This document shows positions 53,838 through 63,264 of a stretch of DNA of 64,000 bases, piece by piece. Made by a program: the position numbers and the translations under genes. Source of the DNA: Burkholderia sp. Ac-20365 (GTDB lineage: Bacteria > Pseudomonadota > Gammaproteobacteria > Burkholderiales > Burkholderiaceae). Every line of letters starts with the position of its first letter. The first letter of the stretch is position 1. The notes under the pieces were generated by a model, which saw only the letters and a program-made list of their open reading frames with translations, was not told where the DNA came from and made no database searches. Location of the stretch: assembly GCF_017104715.1 (NCBI RefSeq), contig NZ_JAAGPI010000006.1, positions 1 through 64,000 on the forward strand, written 5' to 3'.

Positions 53838-55477
53838 TGAGCGTGCAAGAAGACATCCTGTCGGCGCAGGACAACGTGCGCGGCGCAGCGGCGGAGGATC
53901 AGGTGTCCACGCGACACGAACTGCATCGCAATCTGACGTGGAAGGACGCGTTCTGGGTGACGAGCGGCGTTCCTGTCGGCGTGCTGTTCACGATCGGCGG
54001 CGTGGCGGCGACCATCGGCCAGCCCGCGTGGCTGATCTGGGTGCTGGCCATCCTGATCGGCTTTGCGCAATGCTTTACCTATGCCGAGATTTCCGGCCTG
54101 TATCCGCACAAGTCGGGCGGCGCGTCGGTGTATGGCGCGCTCGGCTGGGTGCGTTACAGCAAGTTCGTCGCGCCGGTGTCCGTGTGGTGCAACTGGATTG
54201 CGTGGTCGCCGATGCTCGCACTCGGCACCAGTCTCGCCGCGGGCTACATGCTGAGCTGTCTGTTCCCCGCGAATGCCGCGATCAATACCTGGCACATCAC
54301 GCTCGTCGATCTCGGCTTCATCACGAAGGGCCTGACGCTGCGCATCAACGCGACGTTCCTGCTCGCGCTCGCCTTCCTGCTGATCGCGTTCAAGCTGCAG
54401 CACGCGGGTGCATCGGCGGCGGCGAAGACGCAGCGCATTCTGGGTATTGCGTCGCTGGCGCCGTTGCTGGTGGTCTCGCTGGTGCCGCTGATCACGGGCG
54501 ACATGCCGTCCACGCATTTCCTGCCGATGCTGCCGCTCACGCACGACGCGTCCGGCGCCGCCGTGATGGGGCACTGGAACGCAGCAGGCGTCAGCACGGC
54601 GATGGGCGCGATGTTCCTCGCGTGCTGGTCGACCTTCGCGTTCGAAACGGCGGTCTGCTACACGCGTGAATTCCGCAATCCGCAGAAGGACACGTTCAAG
54701 GCGATCTTCGCGTCGGGCCTGTTGTGCCTCTTCATGTTCATCGCCGTGCCGATCGCATTCCAGGGCGTACTTGGCCTGAAGGGCATGCTCGCGCCGAGCG
54801 TGGTCGACGGTTCCGGCGTCGGCGCGGTGATGGCGAGCTTCGTCAACGGCGGGCCGATCGTGTTCAACGTGATCGTCGTGATGATGGTGCTGTCGATCCT
54901 GCTGCTGGTGATGACCTCGATGATGGGCTCATCGCGCACGCTGTATCAGGCGTCCGTGGATGGCTGGCTGCCGAAGTACCTCTCGCACGTCAACGAGCAC
55001 GGCGCGCCGACCCGCGCAATGTGGACCGATCTCGGCTTCAACGTGATCCTGCTGCTGATGTCCGACTACATGACGGTGCTCGCGCTGTCGAACGTCTGCT
55101 ACATGATCTTCGTGTTCCTGAACCTGCAATCGGGCTGGATTCACCGGCTCGACCGCGCGGACTGGCCGCGTCCGTATCGCTGCCGCAACTGGCTGCTGGG
55201 ACTGGGCGCGCTGTGCGGTTTCGTCGACCTTGCCTTCGTCGGCGCGGGCGCGAACTTCCAGGGCGAGAACACGTTGCGCAATGGTCTGGTGGCGATGGTG
55301 CTGATCGTCCCCGTGTTCTTCTTCCGTCATTACATTCAGGACAAGGGGCGCTTTCCCGAGTCGATGCGGCGTGACATCGAACTGCCGCATCCGCGTGCCG
55401 GCATCCTGCCGTATCTCGCGCTCGCTGCCGCCGTGGCCATCGTGTGGATTTCCGCGAAGCTGACCGTGATTACCTGA
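53834..55477 (+). CDS. APC-superfamily amino acid/amine permease
   Basis: 547 residues with about 12-14 hydrophobic segments and AGGGAGAG upstream. It has the APC features TSGVPVGVLFTIGG in TM1 and STFAFETAVCYTREFRNPQKDTFKAI in the TM6-7 region. It is the first gene of a collinear catabolic run. With puuA and puuB divergent, uptake of an amine, amino acid or polyamine-like substrate is likely. The substrate cannot be fixed from sequence. Confidence 0.9.
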   Translation: MMSVQEDILSAQDNVRGAAAEDQVSTRHELHRNLTWKDAFWVTSGVPVGVLFTIGGVAATIGQPAWLIWVLAILIGFAQCFTYAEISGLYPHKSGGASVYGALGWVRYSKFVAPVSVWCNWIAWSPMLALGTSLAAGYMLSCLFPANAAINTWHITLVDLGFITKGLTLRINATFLLALAFLLIAFKLQHAGASAAAKTQRILGIASLAPLLVVSLVPLITGDMPSTHFLPMLPLTHDASGAAVMGHWNAAGVSTAMGAMFLACWSTFAFETAVCYTREFRNPQKDTFKAIFASGLLCLFMFIAVPIAFQGVLGLKGMLAPSVVDGSGVGAVMASFVNGGPIVFNVIVVMMVLSILLLVMTSMMGSSRTLYQASVDGWLPKYLSHVNEHGAPTRAMWTDLGFNVILLLMSDYMTVLALSNVCYMIFVFLNLQSGWIHRLDRADWPRPYRCRNWLLGLGALCGFVDLAFVGAGANFQGENTLRNGLVAMVLIVPVFFFRHYIQDKGRFPESMRRDIELPHPRAGILPYLALAAAVAIVWISAKLTVIT

Positions 55478-55510
55478 GCCGCTTTTCTCCCCCTTCCGAG
55501 CAACGTTGAG

Positions 55511-55539
55511 CAGTGCGTCCGGTGACAGCCGGCGCACTG
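55511..55539 (+). terminator. Strong hairpin between permease and deacetylase genes
   Basis: CAGTGCG-T-CCGG (55511-55522) pairs with CCGG-CGCACTG (55529-55539) around a 6-base loop. T-rich stretches follow only 10-20 bases later, so it may be a partial terminator or an mRNA-stability element within the operon. Confidence 0.45.
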
Positions 55540-55596
55540 TCGGGGGACTGTTTTCGCCGTTTTTCGATTCAACCTGCAACAAGCGAGTCAAACACC

Positions 55597-56436
55597 ATGA
55601 CGACCCCAAACGCAGCCACGCTGAAGTGGCCCAATACGAAATCGACGGCGGTGTCGCTGACGTTCGACGTCGATGCCGAAGCCGGTTATCTCGGCGAGAG
55701 CGCAACCTATGCGCGCCGTCTGACGAGTCTTTCCGAAGGACGCTTCGGCGTGGTGCGCGGCGTGCCGCGCATCGTCGAACTGCTGCGCCGTCATCGCATT
55801 CACGCGACGTTTTTCGTGCCGGGTTATACGGCCGAACAGCATCCGCATCTGATCGAGTCGTTGCTGAAAGACGGGCACGAAATCGGTCATCACGGCCATA
55901 TGCATCTGCGCAGCGACAAGGTGTCCGCGCAAGCGCAAGCCGATGAAATGCGCCTTGGTCTCGCAGCATTGCAGAAAGCCGGTGCGCCGAAACCCGCGGG
56001 CTATCGTTCGTCGTCGTGGGAACTGACGCCTGAAACATTCGACCTCGTGCTCGATAACGGCTTTGCATACGACTCCAGCTGCATGGGCGATGACCGTCCG
56101 TATCACGAGAGCTGGAATGGCCGCTCGATTCTCGAACTGCCCGTGCACTGGTCGCTCGACGACTATCCGATGTTCGGCTGGACGATCGACAACGGCGGCA
56201 ACTTCACGGCGCCGCGCACGCTGGTCGATACGTGGCTGGCCGAATACGAATCCGCGCGGCGTGACGGACGCCACACGACCTTCACGATGCATCCCGAAGT
56301 GATCGGACGCGGCGCGCGTTTCGATCAGCTCGAACGCTTCGTCGAAAGACTCGTCGCGGATGGCGACGTGTGGTTTGCGCGTCTCGACGAAGTCGCGAAG
56401 CACGTCGCGCCGCAACTCGAACGGGTGGCAGCATGA
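55597..56436 (+). CDS. Polysaccharide deacetylase-fold amidohydrolase (PgdA/cyclic imidase-like)
   Basis: 279 residues. NodB-homology motifs are SLTFDVDAEAGYL (metal Asp), HATFFVPGYTAEQHP, GHEIGHHGHMHL (metal histidines) and PAGYRSSSWELTP. This cytosolic branch, without signal peptide, includes H. pylori PgdA, PuuE-type allantoinases and cyclic-imide hydrolases. Given its setting in a small-molecule catabolic operon, a cyclic-amide or imide hydrolase is more likely than a cell-wall deacetylase; that is inference. It overlaps the next gene by four bases. Confidence 0.85.
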   Translation: MTTPNAATLKWPNTKSTAVSLTFDVDAEAGYLGESATYARRLTSLSEGRFGVVRGVPRIVELLRRHRIHATFFVPGYTAEQHPHLIESLLKDGHEIGHHGHMHLRSDKVSAQAQADEMRLGLAALQKAGAPKPAGYRSSSWELTPETFDLVLDNGFAYDSSCMGDDRPYHESWNGRSILELPVHWSLDDYPMFGWTIDNGGNFTAPRTLVDTWLAEYESARRDGRHTTFTMHPEVIGRGARFDQLERFVERLVADGDVWFARLDEVAKHVAPQLERVAA

Positions 56437-57506
56437 GCTTCGTATTCCGTTCGACCCAGACCGAACCGGCCGCGCGCGGACGCGAATTCGGTGCGGCGCA
56501 CGCGCGTCGTATTCATGCGGGCGTCGCGCGTTATCGCGCGTTGTTCGAGCGTGTCGCGCAACGCCCGGTCGATCTGCACGCGATGGGCGCGCAGGCGCTC
56601 GACAGCATTGCGCGCTTCGCGCCGCCGTTGCATGCTGAGATTGAGGGCATGGCAGAAGGCGCGGATATCGACGTGCGTTTGCTGGGCGCGATCAATGCGC
56701 GCACCGAAATCCTCGCGGCACTGAACGCACCATTGCGCGGCGAATGCTCGACGGTCGTGCAGGTCGATGCGCATAGCGCGCATCCTGTTGCTGTGCAGAC
56801 GTGGGACTGGTACGCCGAATTCGCCGATCAATGGCTGACGTGGGAAATCCCGCACGCCAATGGTCACGTGACGACGACCGTGACGGAGATCGGCATCGTC
56901 GGCAAGGCGGGTGTGAACGATCGCGGCATTGGCGTGCACTTCAACATCCTGCATCACGAGCGCGATGGCGCGACCATCGGCGTGCCCGTGCACGTCGCGT
57001 CGCGCTGGATGCTCGATACCTGCGGCGATATCAATCAGGCGTTGCAGCTGCTGGCATCGGCGGAAGTTTCCGCGTCGTCGTCGCTGACGGTAATCGCGGC
57101 GGCGGATAACGGCAGCACGGCGGTATCGGTGGAACTGCATCCGGGCGGTCCCGGCTTCGTATTCCCCGATGCCAACGGCCTGCTCGTGCATACCAATCAC
57201 TTTCTTTCTTCACCGGCAGCGGCGGGCGATACCGAACCGCGCCAATACCCCGACACACTGGTGCGTCACGACCTGCTCACACGCAGGCTCGGCGGTCACG
57301 CAAAGCTCTCGGCGCTGCAGGTGATCGGCGCGATGAACAGCCATCTCGGCACGACGGGCGCGCTGTGCTGTCACCCCGATCCCGCGCTGCCGGAGAACGG
57401 CCAGTACGCAACGCTCGCCACCATCGTTATCGACGTCGCCAGCGGCACGCTTCGCGCGCTGCGCGGCGGCCCATGCAATCACGTGCAACTGCTTGCCGCA
57501 GCCTGA
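56433..57506 (+). CDS. C45 Ntn-hydrolase (acyl-CoA:6-APA acyltransferase-like)
   Basis: 357 residues starting inside the previous stop codon (ATGA). The family nucleophile is Cys105 in LRGECSTVV, expected to be exposed by self-cleavage before it, as in fungal isopenicillin N acyltransferase (cut before Cys103). Other family segments are VAVQTWDWYAEF, TEIGIVGKAGVNDRGIG and LLVHTNHFLSSP. There is no signal peptide. Such enzymes hydrolyse or transfer acyl amides. Paired with a cyclic-imidase-like protein and PuuD-like amidase, it may remove an acyl group from an N-acyl amine. Confidence 0.88.
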   Translation: MSFVFRSTQTEPAARGREFGAAHARRIHAGVARYRALFERVAQRPVDLHAMGAQALDSIARFAPPLHAEIEGMAEGADIDVRLLGAINARTEILAALNAPLRGECSTVVQVDAHSAHPVAVQTWDWYAEFADQWLTWEIPHANGHVTTTVTEIGIVGKAGVNDRGIGVHFNILHHERDGATIGVPVHVASRWMLDTCGDINQALQLLASAEVSASSSLTVIAAADNGSTAVSVELHPGGPGFVFPDANGLLVHTNHFLSSPAAAGDTEPRQYPDTLVRHDLLTRRLGGHAKLSALQVIGAMNSHLGTTGALCCHPDPALPENGQYATLATIVIDVASGTLRALRGGPCNHVQLLAAA

Positions 57507-57538
57507 CTTTCATTCACACAGACAACAAGGAGTTCGCC

Positions 57539-57958
57539 ATGCTCAAACTCAAGCGCATCGACAACATGGACATCCTGACGCCCAATGTACAGCGTCTGGT
57601 CGATTTCTATCACGGCACGCTGGGCCTCGGTTTCTTCCTGCCGTATCAGCCGGAAGAGCAGTGGGCCGCCATCGAAATGGGCAACGTGACGCTCTATATC
57701 TTCCGCACGGAAGACGCGACGCCCGTCGAACGACGCACGGCTGTGAATCTGAAAGACAAGCCTGGTTTCGATTCATTCGCTTTCGAAGTCGAGAACCTGG
57801 ACGACGCGATTCGCGCGCTCGACGGCAAGGTGCAATGGGTCACCGACGAGCCGATCGAATGGCAGCACCCGAATGGCACGCACTATCGCTATCGCCCGAT
57901 GTTCGATCCCGACGGCAACATGCTGTATGTGACCGAGCCGCACAAGGTCGCTGCCTGA
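57539..57958 (+). CDS. VOC-superfamily (glyoxalase/dioxygenase-like) protein
   Basis: 139 residues with AAGGAG upstream. Two beta-alpha-beta-beta-beta halves of the VOC fold are visible: IDNMDILTPNVQRLVDFYHGTLGLGF and FDSFAFEVENLDDAIRAL, ending RPMFDPDGNMLYVTEP. Metal-ligand candidates are limited, so isomerase, dioxygenase and binding roles are all possible. It lies in the operon between the C45 hydrolase and a dehydrogenase, with 32- and 18-base gaps. Confidence 0.85.
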   Translation: MLKLKRIDNMDILTPNVQRLVDFYHGTLGLGFFLPYQPEEQWAAIEMGNVTLYIFRTEDATPVERRTAVNLKDKPGFDSFAFEVENLDDAIRALDGKVQWVTDEPIEWQHPNGTHYRYRPMFDPDGNMLYVTEPHKVAA

Positions 57959-57976
57959 GTTATCGCGGAAGGAATC

Positions 57977-58822
57977 ATGGATATGAATCAGGCAACTGAA
58001 CGTGCAACTCAGCGCGCAACTCAACGCGCACCGGCGCGTCAGGCTCCCGAAACGGTGCTCGCGTTGTCGCCCGAAGCCGGGCGTCTCACGGGACGTGTCG
58101 CGCTCGTCACGGGCGGCGGACGCGGCGCAGGCCGCGCGCATGCACGGCTGCTCGCGCTGCGCGGCGCTTCTGTGGTGATCGTCGATATCGACGCAGAAGT
58201 GGCGCGTGCGACAGCCGCTGAAATCGAACAGGCGGGTGGCCGCGCGTTGGCGCTCACGGCCGACATCACACGCCGCGATCTCGCAGAGCGTGTGATCCAC
58301 GAAGCCGCTGACCGCTTCGGCGGCATCGACATCATCGTGCACAACGCCGGAATGATGTACTCGCTGACCGGCCTCGAGCACACCGACGACGACAACTTCA
58401 ACCAGTTACTGTCTATCAATGTGCATGCGCCGCTCTTTCTCACGCGGGCCGCGTTGCCGTATCTGCGCAAGAGCCGCGCGCCGCGCGTGATCTTCATCAA
58501 CTCGCAGTGGGGACAAGTGCCCGACGGTCACTCGTATGGCTACATGGTCGCGAAGGCCGCGCAACTCGGCTTGATGAAGACGATGGCAAAGGAGTTCGTC
58601 GGTGAAGGCATTCTCGTCAATGCCGTGACGCCGGGCGCGATTCTCACGCGCATGGTGCCCGACGAATACATCGAAGGCGAGCAGCAGGCGATACCGCTTG
58701 GCCGGCTCGCGCATCCCGAAGAGATCGCCAGCACCGTCGCGTTTCTCGCATCCGACGAAGCCGCATTTATCGCCGGGCAATCGATTCCCGTGAACGGCGG
58801 CGCGCTCGTCGTCGGCATCTGA
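57977..58822 (+). CDS. Short-chain dehydrogenase/reductase
   Basis: 281 residues. The NAD(P) motif is VALVTGGGRGAGRAHARLL, with VHNAGMMYS and the active-site tyrosine-lysine pair in SYGYMVAKAAQ. The first ~35 residues before the Rossmann fold are unusual, with short repeats of ATERATQRATQRA (Thr/Arg/Ala). Such a tail is not typical of SDRs. It probably oxidises or reduces a hydroxy or keto intermediate of this operon's pathway. Confidence 0.88.
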   Translation: MDMNQATERATQRATQRAPARQAPETVLALSPEAGRLTGRVALVTGGGRGAGRAHARLLALRGASVVIVDIDAEVARATAAEIEQAGGRALALTADITRRDLAERVIHEAADRFGGIDIIVHNAGMMYSLTGLEHTDDDNFNQLLSINVHAPLFLTRAALPYLRKSRAPRVIFINSQWGQVPDGHSYGYMVAKAAQLGLMKTMAKEFVGEGILVNAVTPGAILTRMVPDEYIEGEQQAIPLGRLAHPEEIASTVAFLASDEAAFIAGQSIPVNGGALVVGI

Positions 58823-58849
58823 ATACAACTTTTAGCGTTAGAGGTGTCT

Positions 58850-59884
58850 ATGTCCCCGCAATTTCCACTGCGCTCTCAAGCCGAACTGGCGATGCGCCGT
58901 CAATGGTTCCCCGTCGCCCGTTCCGTCGATCTGACGACGCCGCAAAGCGCGACGCTGCTCGGCCAGCGCCTCGTCGTGTATCGCACGGAGTCGGGCAAGG
59001 CCATCGTGCAGGATGCGCGCTGCCCGCATCGCGGCGCGGACTTCGCGCTCGGCAAGGTGCATGGAGAGAACATCGCGTGCCCGTATCACGGCTGGCAGTT
59101 CTCGGCGGACAACGGCAAGTGCACGCATGTGCCGTCGCTCGAAGATCAATGCAGGATTCCGCCGCAAGCCGCGATTCACACGTATCCCGTGATCGAACGC
59201 TTTGCGCATGTGTGGACCGTGCTCGAAGAACCCGTCGAAGATCTTTACGACCCCGCGCAGTGGCGCGAACTCGAACTCGACTGGCTGGCGGCGACGCCGC
59301 TCGAATCGCCGACGGGCGTTGCTGTCGCGATCGAAAACTTCCGTGACGTCGCGCATTTTCCGTTCGTCCATGAAGTGTCGATGGGACCGTCGAAGCATGT
59401 GGTCGAGCCGTTGAAAGTGAAGCGCGAAGGGCTCGATGTCTGGATGGAGCGCAAGCTCGATGCAGGCGAAGGCGATTGGGCCAACGACGGCGACTGCATG
59501 ATGTTCTATCACTGCGCGGCGCCCGGCCTGGCATCCATCACGTACAACTACGAGAAGCTCGGCAAGCGCATCGTGGCGGGTTTCCCGTCGCCTGTCGCGT
59601 ATGACCAGGTACGCATTTTCTGGGGCGTGGCGAACGAGCGCAGCTATCGCGGTGCGGATCTGGAGGAATGCCTGCGCATCGAAGAGATGGTGTATCTGGA
59701 GGACATGCCGATTGCAGCCGGCATTCAGCCGCGTGAGATCGACTGGGACGGCACGTATGTCGAGCACTCCGTGCCCGCCGATCTTTTCACGCTGAACTAT
59801 CGGCGCGCCTTCCGTGAGTTCATGGAGCGCGCGAAGCAGCCGGTGTCGTCAATCACGCTGCAAGTCAAGGCGGAGACGGTATGA
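58850..59884 (+). CDS. Rieske non-haem iron oxygenase, large subunit
   Basis: 344 residues. The start at 58850 is chosen because GAGG lies five bases upstream; a GTG two codons earlier overlaps that site. The Rieske [2Fe-2S] motif is CPHRGADF...CPYHGWQF, and the mononuclear iron site is NFRDVAHFPFVHE. It resembles VanA/phthalate-type single-component oxygenases that demethylate or hydroxylate small aromatics or amines. Its reductase is encoded next with a four-base overlap. The substrate is unknown; an N- or O-dealkylation step is a reasonable guess. Confidence 0.92.
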   Translation: MSPQFPLRSQAELAMRRQWFPVARSVDLTTPQSATLLGQRLVVYRTESGKAIVQDARCPHRGADFALGKVHGENIACPYHGWQFSADNGKCTHVPSLEDQCRIPPQAAIHTYPVIERFAHVWTVLEEPVEDLYDPAQWRELELDWLAATPLESPTGVAVAIENFRDVAHFPFVHEVSMGPSKHVVEPLKVKREGLDVWMERKLDAGEGDWANDGDCMMFYHCAAPGLASITYNYEKLGKRIVAGFPSPVAYDQVRIFWGVANERSYRGADLEECLRIEEMVYLEDMPIAAGIQPREIDWDGTYVEHSVPADLFTLNYRRAFREFMERAKQPVSSITLQVKAETV

Positions 59885-60837
59885 ACGCGCGCAACACGGC
59901 GTTCGATGTGCAGATCACCGGCATGCGCATCGAAGCGGAAAGTGTGATTTCGCTGGAATTGCAGATGCCCGACCGTTCGGCGTTGCCTGCATGGACAGCC
60001 GGTTCTCATATCGATCTCGTGTTGCCGTCGGGTCTGACACGCCAGTATTCGCTGTGCGGCGAGCCTGGTGATACGCAGCGCATGCGCATTGCGGTACTGC
60101 TCGAAAGTAATGGACGTGGTGGATCGCGCGAAGTGCACGGACTGCGTCTTGGGCAGCAGGTGACGGTACGCGGTCCGCGCAACGCGTTCGAATTGCAGCC
60201 CGCGGATTCCTTTTTGTTCGTTGCGGGCGGCATCGGCATTACGCCGATTCTGCCGATGATCCGCACCGCGCAGCGCGCGAATGCCAGGTGGCATCTGCTG
60301 TATGGCGGACGCTCGCGTGCTTCGATGGCGTTCGTGCCGGAACTGGAGCGTCTCGGACGCGAGCATGTCGAGATCCGGCCCGCCGATAAAACGGGCCTGC
60401 TCGATCTCGACGACGTCGTGGCAAAGGCTGCCGAAGGCGCGCAGGTCTATAGCTGCGGTCCCGCTGCGTTGCTCGATGCCCTCACTGAACGCTTTGCGTC
60501 GGCAGGGTTGAGCGAGCGTCTGCATATCGAACGCTTCAGCGCTGCGCCTGTTGCCGCGCCATGTTCGAGCGACACGCTGCGCGTGATTCTCGCGCGCAGC
60601 GGCGCTACGGTCGATGTGCCGCACGATTGCTCCGTCATGCAGGCGCTGCGAGATGCAGGGCACGACGTGCCGTCGTCGTGCGAGCAGGGCGTGTGCGGGA
60701 TGTGCGAAACGCGCGTGCTGGACGGCACGCCCGATCATCGCGACATGCTGCTGACCGAGAGCGAGCGGCAACGCGGCAATGTGATGATGGTGTGCGTGTC
60801 GCGTGCGTTGACGCCAACTATCACGCTGGATATGTAG
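59881..60837 (+). CDS. VanB/PDR-type oxygenase reductase
   Basis: 318 residues. It has an FMN/FAD-binding segment (GSHIDLVLPSGLTRQYSLCG), an NAD-binding domain (FLFVAGGIGITPILPMI) and a C-terminal plant-type [2Fe-2S] ferredoxin with CEQGVCGMCETRVLDG and a distal cysteine in MMVCVSRAL. It passes electrons from NADH to the Rieske oxygenase. Its start overlaps that gene's stop (ATGA), so the two subunits are translationally coupled. Confidence 0.93.
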   Translation: MNARNTAFDVQITGMRIEAESVISLELQMPDRSALPAWTAGSHIDLVLPSGLTRQYSLCGEPGDTQRMRIAVLLESNGRGGSREVHGLRLGQQVTVRGPRNAFELQPADSFLFVAGGIGITPILPMIRTAQRANARWHLLYGGRSRASMAFVPELERLGREHVEIRPADKTGLLDLDDVVAKAAEGAQVYSCGPAALLDALTERFASAGLSERLHIERFSAAPVAAPCSSDTLRVILARSGATVDVPHDCSVMQALRDAGHDVPSSCEQGVCGMCETRVLDGTPDHRDMLLTESERQRGNVMMVCVSRALTPTITLDM

Positions 60838-60885
60838 GCAGATTGCCACAATGAAATCGGCTGAAACCAACCCGGTAGATTAGTC

Positions 60886-61677
60886 ATGCAAAGCAATATT
60901 ATTGTCGGTTTAACTGCCGATCGAACGAAGATCGGTTTGCACTGGTCGCATGCGGTCGGCGAGAAATATATCGATCCGATCGTGGACGGTTGCAACGCGC
61001 TTGCTGTGGTGTTGCCTGCGCTCGGCGACCGGCAGTCGATCGACGCGATGCTTGCCTGCGTCGATGGTTTGCTGTTCACGGGAAGCTATTCGAATGTCGA
61101 GCCGCATCGCTACGGCAGCGCGGCAAGCGCGCCGGGCACGCTGCACGATCCACATCGCGATGACACCACGCTACCGCTGATGCAGGCGGCGATCGAACGC
61201 GGCGTGCCTGTCCTTGCAATCTGCCGCGGCTTTCAGGAGATGAACGTCGTGTTCGGCGGAACGCTGTATCAGGCCGTTCACGCTGTGCCCGGTCTGCTCG
61301 ATCACCGCGAAAACAAGGCCGATCCAATCGAAACGCAATATGGTCCTGCGCATTCAGTGCGGATCGGGAAGGGCGGCGTGTTGCATGCGTGCAGCGGTTT
61401 GACGGAAGCACGCGTGAATTCATTGCACGGCCAGGGCGTCGAGCGGTTGGGCGAGGGGCTGCGGGTCGAAGCCGTGGCGCCGGATGGGCTGATCGAAGCG
61501 TTCAGTGTCGCGTCATCGCGCGCATTCGCACTGGGCGTGCAATGGCATCCGGAATGGCAGCACGCGGACAACCCGCTATCGACAGCGATCTTTCGCGCGT
61601 TCGGCTCAGCGTGTCGCGAAAGGCGGCGCGCAAAAGACGCGGCACTCGATGCAGACGCGCTGCTCGCGAAGGCGTGA
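60886..61677 (+). CDS. puuD: Gamma-glutamyl-gamma-aminobutyrate hydrolase-like amidase
   Basis: 263 residues of the class I glutamine-amidotransferase fold. The nucleophile elbow is VLAICRGFQEMNVVFGG, and the histidine-glutamate pair is LGVQWHPEWQ near the C-terminus. N-terminal LTADRTKIGLHWSHAVGEKY is typical of PuuD. PuuD releases glutamate from gamma-glutamyl-GABA, the last step of the putrescine pathway. With the puuA and puuB homologues divergent, it completes the glutamyl cycle. Confidence 0.88.
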   Translation: MQSNIIVGLTADRTKIGLHWSHAVGEKYIDPIVDGCNALAVVLPALGDRQSIDAMLACVDGLLFTGSYSNVEPHRYGSAASAPGTLHDPHRDDTTLPLMQAAIERGVPVLAICRGFQEMNVVFGGTLYQAVHAVPGLLDHRENKADPIETQYGPAHSVRIGKGGVLHACSGLTEARVNSLHGQGVERLGEGLRVEAVAPDGLIEAFSVASSRAFALGVQWHPEWQHADNPLSTAIFRAFGSACRERRRAKDAALDADALLAKA

Positions 61678-61741
61678 ATGCAATGGAACTGCGCGTACTG
61701 CTGCGACTGACAACTGAAACAAGCATGGGATGGTGCTTTGC

Positions 61742-63241
61742 ATGGAAACGCAAGACAAGGACTTGAAGTACTGGCAGTCGCGCCGCGCGACGCTGGAGAT
61801 CGAAGGGCGTGCGTTTATTGACGGGACGTATCGGGACGCGCGGAGCCGTCACATGTTCGACTGCATAAGCCCGATTGACGGCTCTTTGCTCGCCCGAATC
61901 GCGGCATGCGGCGAAGCGGACGTCGACGATGCAGTTTGCGCCGCTCGCCGCGCCTTCGATTCGAACGGATGGGCCGGTCTGAATCCACGCGCCCGCAAGG
62001 CGATCATGTTGCGCTGGGCTGCATTGATTCGCGAACACGCGGACGAACTGGCATTGCTCGAAACGCTCGACGCAGGCAAGCCGATTGCCGATACGACCAC
62101 TGTCGATGTGCCCGGCGCGGCGTATTGCATCGAATGGTTTGCAGAAGCGATCGACAAGTTTGGCGGCGAAGTCGCGCCAGCAGATCAGCATCTGGTTGGT
62201 CTCGTCACACGCGAGCCCATCGGCGTCGTGGCCGCTGTGGTGCCATGGAATTTTCCGCTGCTGATGGCGGCATGGAAATTTGGGCCTGCGCTGGCGGCCG
62301 GTAACAGCGTCGTGCTCAAACCCTCGGAGAAGTCTCCGTTGACGGCGATCCGTGTCGCGCGGCTGGCGCTCGAAGCAGGCATTCCGCCGGGCGTGTTCAA
62401 CGTGTTGCCGGGCGGCGGCGAAGCAGGCAAGGCGCTCGCATTGCATCGCGACGTGGACTGCATCGCCTTCACAGGCTCCACTCCGGTGGGCAAGCTGATC
62501 ACGCAATACGCCGGGGAATCGAACCTTAAACGCGTGTGGCTCGAACTGGGCGGCAAGTCGCCGAATATCGTATTGCCCGGTTGTCCCGATCTGGACCGTG
62601 CCGCGAAGACGGCAGCAAGCGCGATCTTCTACAACATGGGCGAGATGTGCACGGCAGGCTCGCGGCTGCTGGTGCATCGGGATATCAAGGAAGCCTTTCT
62701 CGACAAGCTGATCGATGCGTCACGCCGCTACGTGCCCGGCAATCCGCTGGATCCTGCCACGGCGATGGGCGCGATCATCGATCAGACACAGCTCGATCGC
62801 GTGCTCGGCTATGTCGATGCAGGAAGGCGCGAGGCGAAGCTGTTGACGGGCGGATCGCGCGCGCATGCAGTCGATGGCGGCTTCTACATCGAACCGACCA
62901 TTTTCGACACCGGCAACGGCAACGCGCTGATCGCACGTGAAGAAATCTTCGGGCCGGTGCTGTCCGTCATCACATTCGACACGATCGACGAAGCCGTGCG
63001 CATCGCGAACGCGAGCGACTACGGACTCGCCGCCGCTGTCTGGACAGCCGACCTGACCACCGCGCACGACGTATCGCGCAGATTGCGGGCCGGCACCGTG
63101 TGGGTCAACTGCTACGACGAAGGCGGCGACATGAACTTCCCGTTCGGCGGCTACCGGCAATCGGGCAATGGCCGCGACAAGTCACTGCACGCGCTCGAGA
63201 AATACACCGAACTCAAATCGACCCTGATCCGCCTGCGTTAA
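61742..63241 (+). CDS. puuC: NAD-dependent aldehyde dehydrogenase (PuuC-like)
   Basis: 499 residues from METQDKDLKYW; an ATG four codons upstream is possible. Family features are VVPWNFPLLMAAWKFGPALA, AFTGSTPVGKLI, the glutamate in LELGGKSPNIVL and the nucleophile cysteine in MGEMCTAGSRLLV. This class oxidises aminoaldehydes, including gamma-glutamyl-gamma-aminobutyraldehyde. It lies between the PuuD-like amidase gene (64-base gap) and a porin gene (23-base gap), consistent with the PuuC step or a broader aldehyde substrate. Confidence 0.9.
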   Translation: METQDKDLKYWQSRRATLEIEGRAFIDGTYRDARSRHMFDCISPIDGSLLARIAACGEADVDDAVCAARRAFDSNGWAGLNPRARKAIMLRWAALIREHADELALLETLDAGKPIADTTTVDVPGAAYCIEWFAEAIDKFGGEVAPADQHLVGLVTREPIGVVAAVVPWNFPLLMAAWKFGPALAAGNSVVLKPSEKSPLTAIRVARLALEAGIPPGVFNVLPGGGEAGKALALHRDVDCIAFTGSTPVGKLITQYAGESNLKRVWLELGGKSPNIVLPGCPDLDRAAKTAASAIFYNMGEMCTAGSRLLVHRDIKEAFLDKLIDASRRYVPGNPLDPATAMGAIIDQTQLDRVLGYVDAGRREAKLLTGGSRAHAVDGGFYIEPTIFDTGNGNALIAREEIFGPVLSVITFDTIDEAVRIANASDYGLAAAVWTADLTTAHDVSRRLRAGTVWVNCYDEGGDMNFPFGGYRQSGNGRDKSLHALEKYTELKSTLIRLR

Positions 63242-63264
63242 TTCAAACCCTGGAGAGAAGCGAC

